A stretch of 64,000 nt of DNA, taken from Acidobacteriota bacterium. Lineage in GTDB: Bacteria; Acidobacteriota; UBA6911. The stretch covers positions 41,139 through 105,138 of the forward strand of contig JAAYCX010000015.1 of the NCBI GenBank assembly GCA_012729555.1, given 5' to 3'. A program made the translations under genes and the position numbers. This document shows positions 1-10,606 of this stretch, in pieces (the stretch's first letter is position 1; each line of letters begins with the position of its first letter). The notes beneath the pieces were generated by a model. It ran no database searches. It had not been told where the DNA came from and saw only the letters and a program-made list of their open reading frames with translations.

Positions 1-18
1 GCGCCCATAGTAGCCCAT
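1..18 (-). CDS. Possible 5' end of a divergent gene (partial)
   Basis: On the minus strand an ATG at 18-16 is preceded, five bases away, by GGAGG. It opens a frame reading MGYYGR up to the window edge. A good ribosome binding site opposite the CarD promoter is the only support. Six codons are too few to identify a product, and the site could be chance. Confidence 0.25.
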
Positions 19-66
19 CGGCTCCTCCAGAGTCAATCGACACAAACGGGAGCGAAGGGGGGCGGT

Positions 67-95
67 TTGCCCGGGGAACGATTTTCTGATATAAT
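67..95 (+). promoter_or_regulatory. Sigma70-type promoter of the CarD gene
   Basis: TTGCCC at 67-72, a 17-base spacer and a perfect TATAAT at 90-95, with TGA just before it (extended -10). Transcription should start near 102, followed by GGAGG at 107-111 and the ATG at 116, so the leader is very short. Confidence 0.7.
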
Positions 96-115
96 GGCTG
101 GCTTCCGGAGGTATT

Positions 116-628
116 ATGGATTTTCGCATTGGTGAAAAAGTCGTCTATCCCAACCACGGAGTGGGCATTATCGAAGAAGTCAGCAGCCGCGACGTCAACG
201 GCACCGCCGAGCAGTTCTACATGCTCCGGATCCACGCCAACTCCTCCCTCGTCATGGTCCCCACCGCCAACGTCAAGAACGTCGGGTTGCGCCGCATCAT
301 CAAGAAGAACGACGTGGACGGGCTCTACAAGCTCCTGAACGAGGATTTCTTCGAACCGGAAGCGGACTGGAAGGGGCGCTACAAGGACCATTCCGAAAAG
401 ATGCGCACCGGGTCGATCTTCCAGGTCGCCGAGGTGCTCAAGAACCTCGTCTTTCTCAGCTACCGCAAGAGCCTGTCGTTCCGCGAAAAGAAGATGCTGG
501 ACCGGGCCAAGCAGCTCATCATCAGCGAGGTGGCCACGGTCCGGAGCCTGAACGAGAAATCCGTCGAGGAACAGATCGATCGCATTCTTTCCGAGGCCTA
601 TTCACGTTCCGTGAAGACCTCCGAATAG
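116..628 (+). CDS. CarD/CdnL-family RNA polymerase-binding regulator
   Basis: This is a 170-residue protein of the CarD/CdnL family. The family binds the RNA polymerase beta subunit through an N-terminal Tudor-like RID domain and stabilises open promoter complexes, mainly at housekeeping and rRNA promoters. The RID domain covers about residues 1-60, with the characteristic opening FRIGEKVVYPNHGVG. The helical C-terminal DNA-contacting domain (about 65-165) is rich in basic and acidic helices such as SFREKKMLDRAKQLI. Length is normal for the family. The ATG at 116 follows GGAGG with a four-base gap. A membrane protein gene starts two bases after the stop, so the two are probably co-transcribed. 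The same RID fold occurs inside Mfd, encoded further along. Confidence 0.93.
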   Translation: MDFRIGEKVVYPNHGVGIIEEVSSRDVNGTAEQFYMLRIHANSSLVMVPTANVKNVGLRRIIKKNDVDGLYKLLNEDFFEPEADWKGRYKDHSEKMRTGSIFQVAEVLKNLVFLSYRKSLSFREKKMLDRAKQLIISEVATVRSLNEKSVEEQIDRILSEAYSRSVKTSE

Positions 629-630
629 CC

Positions 631-1899
631 TTGTCTCCGCTGCTGCTCTATTTCGTTCTCCTGCTTTTTTTCATCGTCCTGTCGACCTTCTTCTCGGCGG
701 CGGAAACGGCCTTCATCGCCGTCAACCGGCTCAAGCTCAAGTACCAGGCGGAATCGGGGGACCGGCAGGCCGAGGCCATCCACCGGATCGTGTCCAACCC
801 CGACCGGCTGCTGGGCGTCATCCTGCTGGGGGTGACGGTGGCCGAAATCGCCGCCGCCGGGATCGCCACCTCGATCGTCACCTCCTATTTCTCCGATCAA
901 TACGCGGAGATCGCCGGCCTCGTCGGGTCCTTCGTCTTCGCCTTCATCATCCTGATCTTCTGCGAACTGACCCCCAAGATCGTCGCGGCGGCGCACCCGG
1001 AGACCCTCTCCCGCAGGCTCCTCCCCCCGGTCCGGTTTTTCCTCGCCGTCCTGAACCCCTTCGCGCGGATGGCCGCCTGGATGGCCAACGGCCTCGTCCG
1101 CCTTTTCGGGCTGAACCCGAAGGGGAGCCCCTTCGCCCAGAGCCTCAGCGAAGAGGAGATCAAGGCGATGATCGCCGGCTCCAGCGAGGCGAGCGTGCCG
1201 GACGAAAAGAAGCTGATGCTCTACAACATCTTCGAGATCGGGGCGACCCAGATCCGCGAGATCATGATCCCCCGGGGCGAGGTCACGGCCATCGATATCA
1301 GCGAGGAGCCGGCGAAGATCCTGGACATCGTCATTCAGACCCACTACTCCCGGATCCCCGTGTACCGCGGCAATTTCGACAACCCGATCGGCATCCTCAA
1401 CGTCAAGGACCTGCTCCCCTACGTCCGGAAATCGAACCTGGAGATCGCCATCCGGACGCTGCTGCGCCCGGTGCACTTCGTCCCCGACAGCGCCCGGCTC
1501 GACATCGTCCTGCGCCGGCTGCAGTCGATGCACCTGCACATGGCCATCGTGGTGGACGAATACGGGGGGGTGGAGGGGATCGTCACGCTCGAGGACCTGC
1601 TCGAGGAGATCGTGGGCGAAATCCGCGACGAGCACGACACGGAAACCGAGGCCGTCAGGCAGCTGGGCCCGCACCTCTACAGCGTGGCGGGGAACCTGCC
1701 CATCCGCGATTTCAACCGCTATTTCGACGAGAAGCTCCCGGAAACGCCCAGGTATGCCACCCTGGCGGGTTTTCTCGAATCGCTGACCGGGCGGCTGCTG
1801 CTCGAGGGGGAAACCGTGCGCTACGAAAACCTGGTCCTCACCATCGAGAAGGCGGAAGGGTTCCGCATCGTCTCCGTGCGGGTGCGGACCTCGTCGTGA
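631..1899 (+). CDS. CNNM/CorC-HlyC family membrane protein with paired CBS domains
   Basis: This 422-residue inner membrane protein has the CNNM-CBS-CorC architecture of the bacterial hemolysin-C/CorC family, associated with Mg2+ or Co2+ efflux or tolerance. The N-terminal DUF21 transmembrane domain (about 1-180) begins with a hydrophobic helix and the family signature [13 protein letters not shown] pair follows at about 205-325 (IMIPRGEV and [28 protein letters not shown] regions, the latter typical of CorC). The C-terminal CorC domain covers about 335-420 ([13 protein letters not shown]). Translation starts at TTG 631, two bases after the CarD stop, which suggests coupling. Substrate is not predictable from sequence. 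Confidence 0.9.
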   Translation: MSPLLLYFVLLLFFIVLSTFFSAAETAFIAVNRLKLKYQAESGDRQAEAIHRIVSNPDRLLGVILLGVTVAEIAAAGIATSIVTSYFSDQYAEIAGLVGSFVFAFIILIFCELTPKIVAAAHPETLSRRLLPPVRFFLAVLNPFARMAAWMANGLVRLFGLNPKGSPFAQSLSEEEIKAMIAGSSEASVPDEKKLMLYNIFEIGATQIREIMIPRGEVTAIDISEEPAKILDIVIQTHYSRIPVYRGNFDNPIGILNVKDLLPYVRKSNLEIAIRTLLRPVHFVPDSARLDIVLRRLQSMHLHMAIVVDEYGGVEGIVTLEDLLEEIVGEIRDEHDTETEAVRQLGPHLYSVAGNLPIRDFNRYFDEKLPETPRYATLAGFLESLTGRLLLEGETVRYENLVLTIEKAEGFRIVSVRVRTSS

Positions 1900-1915
1900 C
1901 CCCCGGGGGCGGCGC

Positions 1916-3202
1916 TCAGCCGGCCACTTCCCCGAAGGCTTCCCGCGCCAGCTCTATCGTGGCCTTGATGTCGCTTTTCGTGTGGGCCAGCGACAGGAAA
2001 CCGGTCTCGAACTGGGACGGCGGGAAATAGACCCCCCGCCGGAGCATGGCGTGGAAGAACCGGGCGTACCGTTCGGTATCGGAGGTCTTGGCCGTCTGGA
2101 AATCCCTGACGTCCGTTTCGGTGAAAAAGACCGTGAACATCGACCCGATGGAGTTGATCCGGACCGGGACGCCGGCGTCCCCGGCCGCCTTCTTCAGGCC
2201 GACCACCAGGGAGGCGGTCATGGCCGCCAGTTTCGCGTACACTCCCTCCTTCTTCAGGGCCCCCAGCGCCGCGATGCCGGCCGAAACCGCCAGGGGGTTC
2301 CCCGAAAGCGTCCCCGCCTGGTAGACGGGCCCCTCCGGGGCCACCCATTTCATGATGGAGCGGTGGCCGCCGTAGGCGCCCACCGGGAGCCCGCCGCCGA
2401 TGACCTTCCCCAGGCAGGTGAGGTCGGGCTTGACCCTGAGCAGCGCCTGGGCGCCCCCGTACAGGAGCCGGAACCCGGTGATCACCTCGTCGAAGATCAG
2501 CAGGGCGCCGTGCTCGCGCGTGAGCTTGCGCAGGCGCTGGAGAAATCCCTGCGCGGGGGGGACGATCCCCATGTTGCCGGCCACCGGCTCGATGATGACG
2601 GCGGCGACCTCCGACCGGTTCAGGTCGAGGACCTGGTGCACCGCGTCGATGTCGTTGTAAGGAATGGAGATGGTGGAACTGCAGTCCTGGGGCAGGACGC
2701 CGAGGCTGTCCGGGAGCCCGAGCGTAGCCACCCCCGACCCCGCCTTCACCAGCAGGCTGTCCACGTGCCCGTGGTAGCAGCCGTCGAACTTGACGATCTT
2801 GTTGCGTCCCGTGAAGGCGCGCGCAAGCCGGACGGCGCTCATGGTCGCCTCGGTGCCCGAGTTCACCAGCCGGACCTTTTCGATGGAGGGGACGGCCTCG
2901 GTGATCATCTCCGCCAGGACGACCTCGTTCTCGGTGGGCGCGCCGTAGCTGGTACCCAGCCCGATCTGCCGCCGCAGGGCGCCGATCACGGGCGCCGGGG
3001 CGTGCCCCAGGATGAGGGGGCCCCAGGAGCCAAGGTAGTCGATGTAGGTGTTCCCGTCCACGTCGGTAACGCGGCTCCCTTTCCCCGACCGGATGAACCG
3101 GGGGTCCCCGCCGACGCTGCGGAAGGCGCGCACGGGGCTGTTCACCCCCCCGGGGATTCGTTTCTGCGCGCGGGAAAACAACTCCTTGGATCGATCGTTC
3201 AC
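1916..3202 (-). CDS. hemL: Glutamate-1-semialdehyde 2,1-aminomutase
   Basis: HemL is a PLP enzyme that converts glutamate-1-semialdehyde to 5-aminolevulinate in the C5 heme pathway. The 428-residue product starts NDRSKELFSRAQKRIPGGVNSPVR, split here as the family's opening motif IPGGVNSPVR near residue 18. The PLP-lysine region reads CLGKVIGGGLPVGAYGG, and GTLSGNPLA follows. A longer in-frame reading upstream runs into hemB and does not look like HemL. The GTG at 3202 is preceded by GGAG at eight bases, so I chose it. The gene lies 29 bases downstream of hemB on the same strand, so the two form a heme operon. The gene converges on the CNNM gene. Confidence 0.95.
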   Translation of the reverse strand: MNDRSKELFSRAQKRIPGGVNSPVRAFRSVGGDPRFIRSGKGSRVTDVDGNTYIDYLGSWGPLILGHAPAPVIGALRRQIGLGTSYGAPTENEVVLAEMITEAVPSIEKVRLVNSGTEATMSAVRLARAFTGRNKIVKFDGCYHGHVDSLLVKAGSGVATLGLPDSLGVLPQDCSSTISIPYNDIDAVHQVLDLNRSEVAAVIIEPVAGNMGIVPPAQGFLQRLRKLTREHGALLIFDEVITGFRLLYGGAQALLRVKPDLTCLGKVIGGGLPVGAYGGHRSIMKWVAPEGPVYQAGTLSGNPLAVSAGIAALGALKKEGVYAKLAAMTASLVVGLKKAAGDAGVPVRINSIGSMFTVFFTETDVRDFQTAKTSDTERYARFFHAMLRRGVYFPPSQFETGFLSLAHTKSDIKATIELAREAFGEVAG

Positions 3203-3231
3203 GAGCCTGGCTCCAATCTGAAAAAGTCGGG

Positions 3232-4200
3232 TTAGGACAATATTTCCGCGGCCTCTTTGGCGAAGTAGGTCAGGATGATATCGGCGCCCGCGCGCCGGAT
3301 GCCGATCAGGGATTCCATCATGGTGCGCGGCAGGTCGAGCCACCCCATCCGCCCGGCCGCCACCAGGGCGGAGTATTCGCCGCTGACCTGGTAGGCCGCC
3401 AGGGGGATGGAGTAGCGGTCCCGGGCCATCCGGAGGATGTCCAGGTAGGGGCCGGCGGGCTTCACCATGATGATGTCGGCCCCTTCACCGATGTCGAGAT
3501 CGATCTCGCGCAGGGCTTCGCGTGCGTTGGCGGGGTCCATCTGGTGGCTGCGCCGGTCCCCGAACGCCGGGGCCGAACCGGCCGCCTCGCGGAACGGGCC
3601 GTAGTAACCCGACGCGTACTTCACCGCGTAGGACATGATCGGGGTGTTCTGGAAGCCATGGGCGTCCAGCAGCGAACGGATGGCGCCCACCCTCCCGTCC
3701 ATCATGTCCGAGGGGGCGATCATGTCCGAGCCCGCCCCGGCCTGGGACAGGGCTGTCCGGGCCAGCAGCTCGAGGGTCTCGTCGTTGAGGATCTCCCCGC
3801 CGGAGACGACGCCGCAGTGGCCGTGGGAGGTGTATTCGCAGAGGCAGACGTCGGAAATCAGGACGATGCCCGGGACCTCGCGCTTGAGGGCCCGGAGCGC
3901 CTGCTGCACGATCCCCTCGTCGTCCCAGGCCCCGCTCCCGTGATCGTCCTTCTTGTCGGGGACCCCGAAGAGCATGACGCCGCCGATGCCGAGCGATTTC
4001 ACCGCCCGGACCTCCTCCACGAGGGTGTCCACGGACCAGTGGTAGTTCCCCGGCATCGCGGAGATCTCCTTTTTCACCCCCTCGCCGGGACAGACGAAGA
4101 GGGGATACACCAGCTGTTCGGGCGACAACCTGGTTTCCGCCACCATCCCCCGGATCAGGCTGCTGCGGAGCCTTCGCGGACGGTTTTCCGGAAAGGACAT
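3232..4200 (-). CDS. hemB: Delta-aminolevulinic acid dehydratase (porphobilinogen synthase)
   Basis: HemB condenses two 5-aminolevulinate molecules into porphobilinogen, the step after HemL. The 322-residue product has the active-site lysine motifs [13 protein letters not shown] and [10 protein letters not shown]. It also has a cysteine-type metal site, [14 protein letters not shown], which indicates a zinc-dependent enzyme rather than the Asp-rich Mg type. The ATG at 4200 has GGGAG seven bases upstream. A possible start six codons earlier lacks such a site. The gene leads the hemB-hemL operon and has an extended -10 promoter about 70 bases upstream. Confidence 0.95.
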   Translation of the reverse strand: MSFPENRPRRLRSSLIRGMVAETRLSPEQLVYPLFVCPGEGVKKEISAMPGNYHWSVDTLVEEVRAVKSLGIGGVMLFGVPDKKDDHGSGAWDDEGIVQQALRALKREVPGIVLISDVCLCEYTSHGHCGVVSGGEILNDETLELLARTALSQAGAGSDMIAPSDMMDGRVGAIRSLLDAHGFQNTPIMSYAVKYASGYYGPFREAAGSAPAFGDRRSHQMDPANAREALREIDLDIGEGADIIMVKPAGPYLDILRMARDRYSIPLAAYQVSGEYSALVAAGRMGWLDLPRTMMESLIGIRRAGADIILTYFAKEAAEILS

Positions 4201-4265
4201 GAAGCCACTCCCTTTCAAAAAGAGGGCCGGCCGGCAAAGACCGGGTCGACCCGCGAAAAAGGAGG

Positions 4266-4274
4266 ATTATATCA
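4266..4274 (-). promoter_or_regulatory. Extended -10 promoter of hemB-hemL
   Basis: On the minus strand TGA-TATAAT is a perfect -10 hexamer with the extended TGn element. No convincing -35 lies 17 bases upstream, which fits an extended -10 promoter. Transcription should begin about 60 bases before the hemB ATG. Confidence 0.55.
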
Positions 4275-4310
4275 CGGCGACGGGCCGAGGGGAGCGCCCC
4301 ATTTGGCCCG

Positions 4311-4339
4311 TTCTCATCGGTCCGGATTTGTGGTAGAAG
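4311..4339 (+). promoter_or_regulatory. Possible promoter giving a leaderless tilS mRNA
   Basis: TTCTCA at 4311-4316 and TAGAAG at 4334-4339 are 17 bases apart, with TGG just before the -10. The predicted start point coincides with the tilS ATG at 4347, so the transcript would be leaderless. Both hexamers are weak matches. Confidence 0.3.
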
Positions 4340-4346
4340 TGGGGCG

Positions 4347-5774
4347 ATGGGGACACATATTCCACCCGGGGGGGGGCACGCCCTCGAGCGCCGGGTCCGA
4401 AGGACCATCGAGGCCCATGAGATGCTGGCCGGGGGGGAGCACGTCCTGGTCGCCGTCAGCGGGGGGGCCGACAGCGTGGCGCTGCTCCACTGCCTCGTCG
4501 CCCTCTCGCCCGAATACGATCTCAGGCTGACGGTGGCGCACCTCAACCACCGGATCCGGGGGGAGGAGGCCGACGCCGACGCCGACTTCGTCCGCCGGAT
4601 GAGCCTCGAGCTGGGTCTTCGGTGCATCGCCAAAACCGTGGAGGTCCGGCGGCAGGCGGAACTCGCCGGACGGAACCTGGAGGAGCATGCGCGCAGGGTG
4701 CGTTACGGCTTTCTCCGCGGCGCGGCGCGCCGCGTGGGGGCCGGAAAGATCGCCGTCGGCCACAACCTGAACGACCAGGCGGAAACCGCGCTCTTCCGCT
4801 TCCTCCGGGGAAGCGGGATCGAAGGGCTCGCGGCCATGGCTCCCGTGGCCGACGGCCTCGTGATCCGCCCCTTGCTGGACTGCGGCCGCGGGCTGATCGT
4901 CGACTACCTCGAGCGGCGCGGGATCGGCCACAGGGAGGACGCCTCCAACGGCGACCTCCGCTACGCGCGCAACCGGCTCCGTCATGAAACCCTCCCCTCC
5001 CTCCGGAGCCGCTACAACCCCCGCCTCGTCCCCGCCCTGGCGCGCCAGGCGCGGATGGTGCGGGAGGTGTGGGATTACGTCCGGTCGCAGGCCTCGGAAG
5101 CCTCAGACGGCATCCTCCGCACCTCCGGGGGGGAGGTCGTGCTCGAGATCCCCCCCCTGGCCCGGCTCCACCCCGCTCTGAGGAAAGAGGTGGTGCGGCG
5201 CGCGCTGCGCGAGTGCCTGGGGTCGCTGCGCGGGATCGGATCGGTTCATATCGAGGGGATCCTGGCCCTGTGCGCCGGCCGGGGGGAGAGCCGCCAGGCC
5301 CAGCTTCCGCGCGGCGCCCGGGCGATCCGCCAGTTCGACACCCTGACGCTTTCCGGGCGGCCCCCTTCGGAAACGCTCGGGTACGCCTACCCGCTCGCGG
5401 TGCCGGGCGAATGCCTCCTCCGGGAAACGGGGGTGACATTCCGGGCTTCCGCCTGCCAGGCCCCGTCACCTGGGACGCCGGCACCCCGTTCCCGTGCCTT
5501 CATCGACCCCTCGACCCTCCCCGGCCCCCTGACGGTCCGGTCGCGGGCACCGGGGGACCGGTACGGGGGGGAGGGGCACCGGAAGGTCAAGCGGATGCTG
5601 ATCGACGCCAGGGTCCCGCGCCTCGAGCGCTCCCGCCTGGCGATGGTGGCCTCCGGCGACGCCGTCGTCTGGATCCCCGGCTTCCGGCCCGCCCGCCGGC
5701 ACGAGGCCGCGCCGGGCACCCCCTGCATCATGCTCGAGAGGATCCCCGCCGCGGTGGAACCTGGACTTTTCTAA
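4347..5774 (+). CDS. tilS: tRNA(Ile)-lysidine synthase
   Basis: TilS adds lysine to C34 of the CAU-anticodon tRNA-Ile, changing it to read AUA codons. The 475-residue product carries the N-type ATP-pyrophosphatase P-loop SGGADSVALLH at about 33-43, followed by HLNHRIRGEEADADADF and GHNLNDQAETALFRFLRGSG, all typical of the catalytic domain. A TilS substrate-binding region covers about 250-340, and the TilS-C domain (about 380-470) has KVKRMLIDARVPRLER. The gene stands alone, divergent from hemB. A -10-like element only seven bases before the ATG suggests a leaderless mRNA. Confidence 0.93.
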   Translation: MGTHIPPGGGHALERRVRRTIEAHEMLAGGEHVLVAVSGGADSVALLHCLVALSPEYDLRLTVAHLNHRIRGEEADADADFVRRMSLELGLRCIAKTVEVRRQAELAGRNLEEHARRVRYGFLRGAARRVGAGKIAVGHNLNDQAETALFRFLRGSGIEGLAAMAPVADGLVIRPLLDCGRGLIVDYLERRGIGHREDASNGDLRYARNRLRHETLPSLRSRYNPRLVPALARQARMVREVWDYVRSQASEASDGILRTSGGEVVLEIPPLARLHPALRKEVVRRALRECLGSLRGIGSVHIEGILALCAGRGESRQAQLPRGARAIRQFDTLTLSGRPPSETLGYAYPLAVPGECLLRETGVTFRASACQAPSPGTPAPRSRAFIDPSTLPGPLTVRSRAPGDRYGGEGHRKVKRMLIDARVPRLERSRLAMVASGDAVVWIPGFRPARRHEAAPGTPCIMLERIPAAVEPGLF

Positions 5775-5787
5775 TGTATCCTCAATC

Positions 5788-5817
5788 TTATATTTATCGC
5801 GGGGGCTCTGGTATACT
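5788..5817 (+). promoter_or_regulatory. Promoter of ftsH
   Basis: TATACT at 5812-5817 is preceded by TGG (extended -10). A weak TTATAT at 5788-5793 lies 18 bases upstream. Transcription would start near 5824 and include the two hairpins before ftsH. Confidence 0.5.
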
Positions 5818-5835
5818 GTCATAGAGGGAACTATG

Positions 5836-5879
5836 CCCCGCGGAAGCGGGGTGTAGCTTCGGCCGGGCGCCGGCCGAAG
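5836..5879 (+). other. Tandem GC-rich hairpins in the ftsH 5' leader
   Basis: The first hairpin, 5836-5851, has a perfect 6-bp stem (CCCCGC/GCGGGG) capped by GGAA, a GNRA tetraloop. The second, 5857-5879, has a perfect 10-bp stem (CTTCGGCCGG/CCGGCCGAAG) with loop GCG. No T-tract follows, so these are not ordinary terminators. They end ten bases before the GGAGG of ftsH, so they may affect translation or mRNA stability, or block transcription coming from tilS. Confidence 0.6.
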
Positions 5880-5901
5880 GTCCCGATTGGAGGTTTTTCT
5901 A

Positions 5902-7824
<1,923 letters not shown>

Positions 7825-7858
7825 CCGGCCCGGCCTCCTGCAGACAGGATCCCACCTC

Positions 7859-8749
7859 ATGCCCCAACTCTCTTCCCGAAAGACCTTCACCCTCGCGGCC
7901 GGAGACTGGACCCTCGGGCTGGGGGAGCGGACCCTGGTCATGGGTATCCTCAACGTCACCCCCGATTCCTTCTCGGACCGGGGAGCGCATTTCGAGATCG
8001 AGGCCGCCGTCCGGAGGGCGTGGCAGATCGCCGAGGAGGGGGCGGACATCCTCGACATCGGCGGGGAGTCCACCCGCCCCGGGTCCCAGGGGGTCGACAC
8101 GGAGGAGGAGCTCCGGAGGGTGATCCCCGTGCTCGAGGCCCTGGCCCGGGGGCCCGGGTACCCCATCCCGGTCTCCGTGGACACCTCCAAGGCGCGCGTA
8201 GCGCGCGAGGCGCTCCAGTGCGGCGCCGCCGTCATCAACGACATCACCGCGCTCGACAACGACCCCGCCATCGCGGAGGAAGTCGCCGCGCGGGGGGCCG
8301 CCCTGGTCCTGATGCACATGCGGGGGAAACCCTCCAACATGCAGGCGCTTCCGCCAAGCCCCGATATTCTCGGGGAGATCGACCGCTGGGCCCGGGAAGC
8401 GGTTGCGCGGGCCGAAGCCGGTGGTGTATCCTCAGACAAGGTGATCCTGGATCCCGGGATAGGGTTCGGGAAAACGGCGACCCAGAACATCGAGATCATA
8501 GTGAATCTCCCCCGGCTTGCGGCCGCGGGATTTCCCGTCCTCGTCGGAACGTCGCGAAAATCGTTCATCGGTTCCATCGTAAAAAAAACCGCGGAAGAAC
8601 GGGTCCCGGGAACCTGTGCGACGGTGGCGGCCTCCATCCTTTACGGGGCGCACATCGTGCGCGTGCATGACGTCGCCGCCGCCCGGGATGTCGCCGATGT
8701 CACCGACGCGATCGCGAGGGCCGCGGGGCGGACGCCGGAAGCAGGCTGA
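7859..8749 (+). CDS. folP: Dihydropteroate synthase
   Basis: FolP joins 6-hydroxymethyl-dihydropterin diphosphate and p-aminobenzoate in folate synthesis and is the sulfonamide target. The 296-residue product shows the family motifs MGILNVTPDSFSD near residue 29, DIGGESTRPGS near 68, and DPGIGFGKT near 200, followed by VGTSRKSFIG. Length is normal. It lies 34 bases after ftsH and 43 bases before cdaA; the ftsH-folP-cdaA-cdaR order is a common conserved neighbourhood, so co-transcription is likely. Confidence 0.94.
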   Translation: MPQLSSRKTFTLAAGDWTLGLGERTLVMGILNVTPDSFSDRGAHFEIEAAVRRAWQIAEEGADILDIGGESTRPGSQGVDTEEELRRVIPVLEALARGPGYPIPVSVDTSKARVAREALQCGAAVINDITALDNDPAIAEEVAARGAALVLMHMRGKPSNMQALPPSPDILGEIDRWAREAVARAEAGGVSSDKVILDPGIGFGKTATQNIEIIVNLPRLAAAGFPVLVGTSRKSFIGSIVKKTAEERVPGTCATVAASILYGAHIVRVHDVAAARDVADVTDAIARAAGRTPEAG

Positions 8750-8792
8750 AACAGGCCCTCTCCAGAACATTTTCCGGGGGTGACGCGGTTTC

Positions 8793-9611
8793 ATGGATTT
8801 CATACCGGGATTTTTCCAGTCTACGCCGGTTTCGGTGCGGGATCTCGTGGATGTCGCACTGGTCGCCTATATCCTCTACCGGTTCCTCCTGCTCATGAAG
8901 GGGACCCGGGGCGTACAGATGACGTTCGGCATCGTCGTCCTGCTCGGCTTCTACTGGGTCATCCGGTTCTACAACCTGACGGCGGTGGAATGGCTGCTTT
9001 CGAACATCCTCACCTATATCGTCTTCGCCATCATCGTGCTCTACCAGAGTGAAATCCGGAGGGCCCTGGCCGGCATCGGGAAGACCTCAATCTGGGGGCG
9101 CAACCGGGACCGGGGCGGAAGCGGGTTCGACGAGATCGTCCAGGCCTCGACCAACCTGGCGTCCCGCCGTATCGGCGCCCTGATCATCATCGAGCGTGAA
9201 ATCGGCCTCAGGAACTACGTCGAGAGCGGCATCACCCTGGACGCCGTCATCACCTACGACCTGCTGGTCACCATCTTCAATCCCAACACCCCCCTGCATG
9301 ACGGCGCCGTCATCGTGCAGAAGAACCGGATCCTGGCGGCCGGGTGCTTCCTGCCGCTCACCCTGGACCCGCACCTCAGCAACGAACTGGGAACGAGGCA
9401 CCGGGCGGCCATCGGCATCACCGAGGAAACCGACGCCGTCGCCGTGGTCGTGTCCGAGGAGACGGGGACGATTTCGCTCGCCATCGGGGGGAACATCACC
9501 CGCAACTACGACGGCCCGGGACTGCGCGCCGCGCTCTCCGCCGCCGTCGAGGGGAAAACGGAAGGCCGAGGCTCCGATCCGGGCCCGAAGCCGCGCCGGG
9601 AAGCACCATGA
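8793..9611 (+). CDS. cdaA: Diadenylate cyclase CdaA
   Basis: CdaA makes cyclic di-AMP from two ATP at the membrane. The 272-residue product has an N-terminal region with three membrane helices (about 12-85) and a cytosolic DAC domain (about 100-250). The DAC catalytic motifs are intact: DGA in TPLHDGAVIV and RHR in GTRHRAAIGI. The gene overlaps the next one by four bases (ATGA), a translational coupling typical of the cdaA-cdaR pair. Unlike many firmicute operons, no glmM follows. Confidence 0.95.
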   Translation: MDFIPGFFQSTPVSVRDLVDVALVAYILYRFLLLMKGTRGVQMTFGIVVLLGFYWVIRFYNLTAVEWLLSNILTYIVFAIIVLYQSEIRRALAGIGKTSIWGRNRDRGGSGFDEIVQASTNLASRRIGALIIIEREIGLRNYVESGITLDAVITYDLLVTIFNPNTPLHDGAVIVQKNRILAAGCFLPLTLDPHLSNELGTRHRAAIGITEETDAVAVVVSEETGTISLAIGGNITRNYDGPGLRAALSAAVEGKTEGRGSDPGPKPRREAP

Positions 9612-10543
9612 AAAGGACCTTTCGGGAATACGCACTGGAAAACTGGAGCCTGAAGGCCACCGCCACTTTCCTGGCCCTGGTCCTGTGGCTCTTCGTCCGG
9701 GGGGAACCCGGCCCGGAGCGGGTGCTCGCGGTTCCCCTGGAGATCCGCGTCGCCCACCAGATGGAGATCGTCAACGAACGACCGACCACGGTCGAGGTGA
9801 CGATGCGGGGCGCGCCCTTTTCCAACATGTGGTTCGGCAAGCTCCTCCCCTCCTGCGTCATCGATCTCGAGGGGGTCGGCGAGGGGGAGCACACCGTAGC
9901 CCTGACCCCGGAGCACGTGAAGGTGTCCAAGGGTTCCGGCATCCGGGTGCTGCAGGTCAGCCCCGCCCGGGTCTCCATCATCCTGGAAAAAACCATATCC
10001 CGGGAAGTGCCCGTCGTGGTGCCGGTGCTGGAATCCCCACCTGAGGGCTTCGAGGTGTACGGCAGGACCCTGAACCCCCCGACCGTCCTGATCTCCGGCC
10101 CGCGTTCACGGGTCGACTCCCTGAACGACATCCCGACCGAACCGATCTCCATCGGCGGCCAGACGCAGTCGGTCCGGTATTTCGCCAACCTGAGCATCGC
10201 CGACCGCCTGGTCCGCACGCCGGCCAGGAAGCCGGTCCAGGTCGACATCGCGATCGGTCCGCGCAGAAGGACCCACACCATCAACAACGTCGCGGTGGCC
10301 GCGGACAACGAGGCCTTTTCAGTGACCCCCGGGCATCTTTCGATTCAGATCCTCGCCCCCCCCGAGGTCATCGACAAAACGGGGGCCTCGAACTTCCGGG
10401 CCTCCGTCCGGACCGGGGTCCTCGATCCATCCAAACTCCCCGGGAGGGTGAAACCCTCCGTGCAGGTCCTGGACGATTTCGGCGGCGCCCTCGCCATCAA
10501 GGGGATCCACCCTCCGGAGGTCACGGTAAAACGCGGGAAGTAG
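9608..10543 (+). CDS. YbbR-domain protein, probable CdaA regulator (CdaR-like)
   Basis: This 311-residue protein has one N-terminal membrane helix (about 13-32, around ATFLALVLWLFV) and an extracytoplasmic region of repeated YbbR domains. The repeats are visible as recurring beta-rich units, for example FEVYGRTLNPPTVLISGPRSRVD, given here in part: PPTVLISGPRSRV. YbbR proteins bind CdaA and modulate c-di-AMP synthesis, so function follows from context. The ATG at 9608 overlaps the cdaA stop as ATGA. A longer upstream reading would lie entirely within cdaA and is not used. Confidence 0.88.
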   Translation: MKRTFREYALENWSLKATATFLALVLWLFVRGEPGPERVLAVPLEIRVAHQMEIVNERPTTVEVTMRGAPFSNMWFGKLLPSCVIDLEGVGEGEHTVALTPEHVKVSKGSGIRVLQVSPARVSIILEKTISREVPVVVPVLESPPEGFEVYGRTLNPPTVLISGPRSRVDSLNDIPTEPISIGGQTQSVRYFANLSIADRLVRTPARKPVQVDIAIGPRRRTHTINNVAVAADNEAFSVTPGHLSIQILAPPEVIDKTGASNFRASVRTGVLDPSKLPGRVKPSVQVLDDFGGALAIKGIHPPEVTVKRGK

Positions 10544-10566
10544 CCGCCGGGGAGGTTCCGCCCGTC

Positions 10567-10595
10567 TTGTAGCCCGCGGGGGCATCTGCTATCCT
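10567..10595 (+). promoter_or_regulatory. Promoter of the heptose adenylyltransferase gene
   Basis: TTGTAG at 10567-10572, a 17-base spacer and TATCCT at 10590-10595 with TGC just before it (extended -10). The predicted start point is about five bases before the ATG at 10607. No Shine-Dalgarno sequence is visible, so the mRNA is nearly leaderless. Confidence 0.5.
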
Positions 10596-10606
10596 CGATC
10601 TCGGCC

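Noticed and set aside
1916..3343. Longer N-terminal form of HemL starting at 3343
   Set aside because: The additional 47 residues overlap the hemB coding region and look nothing like HemL, whereas the GTG at 3202 has a good ribosome binding site and the family's start position.
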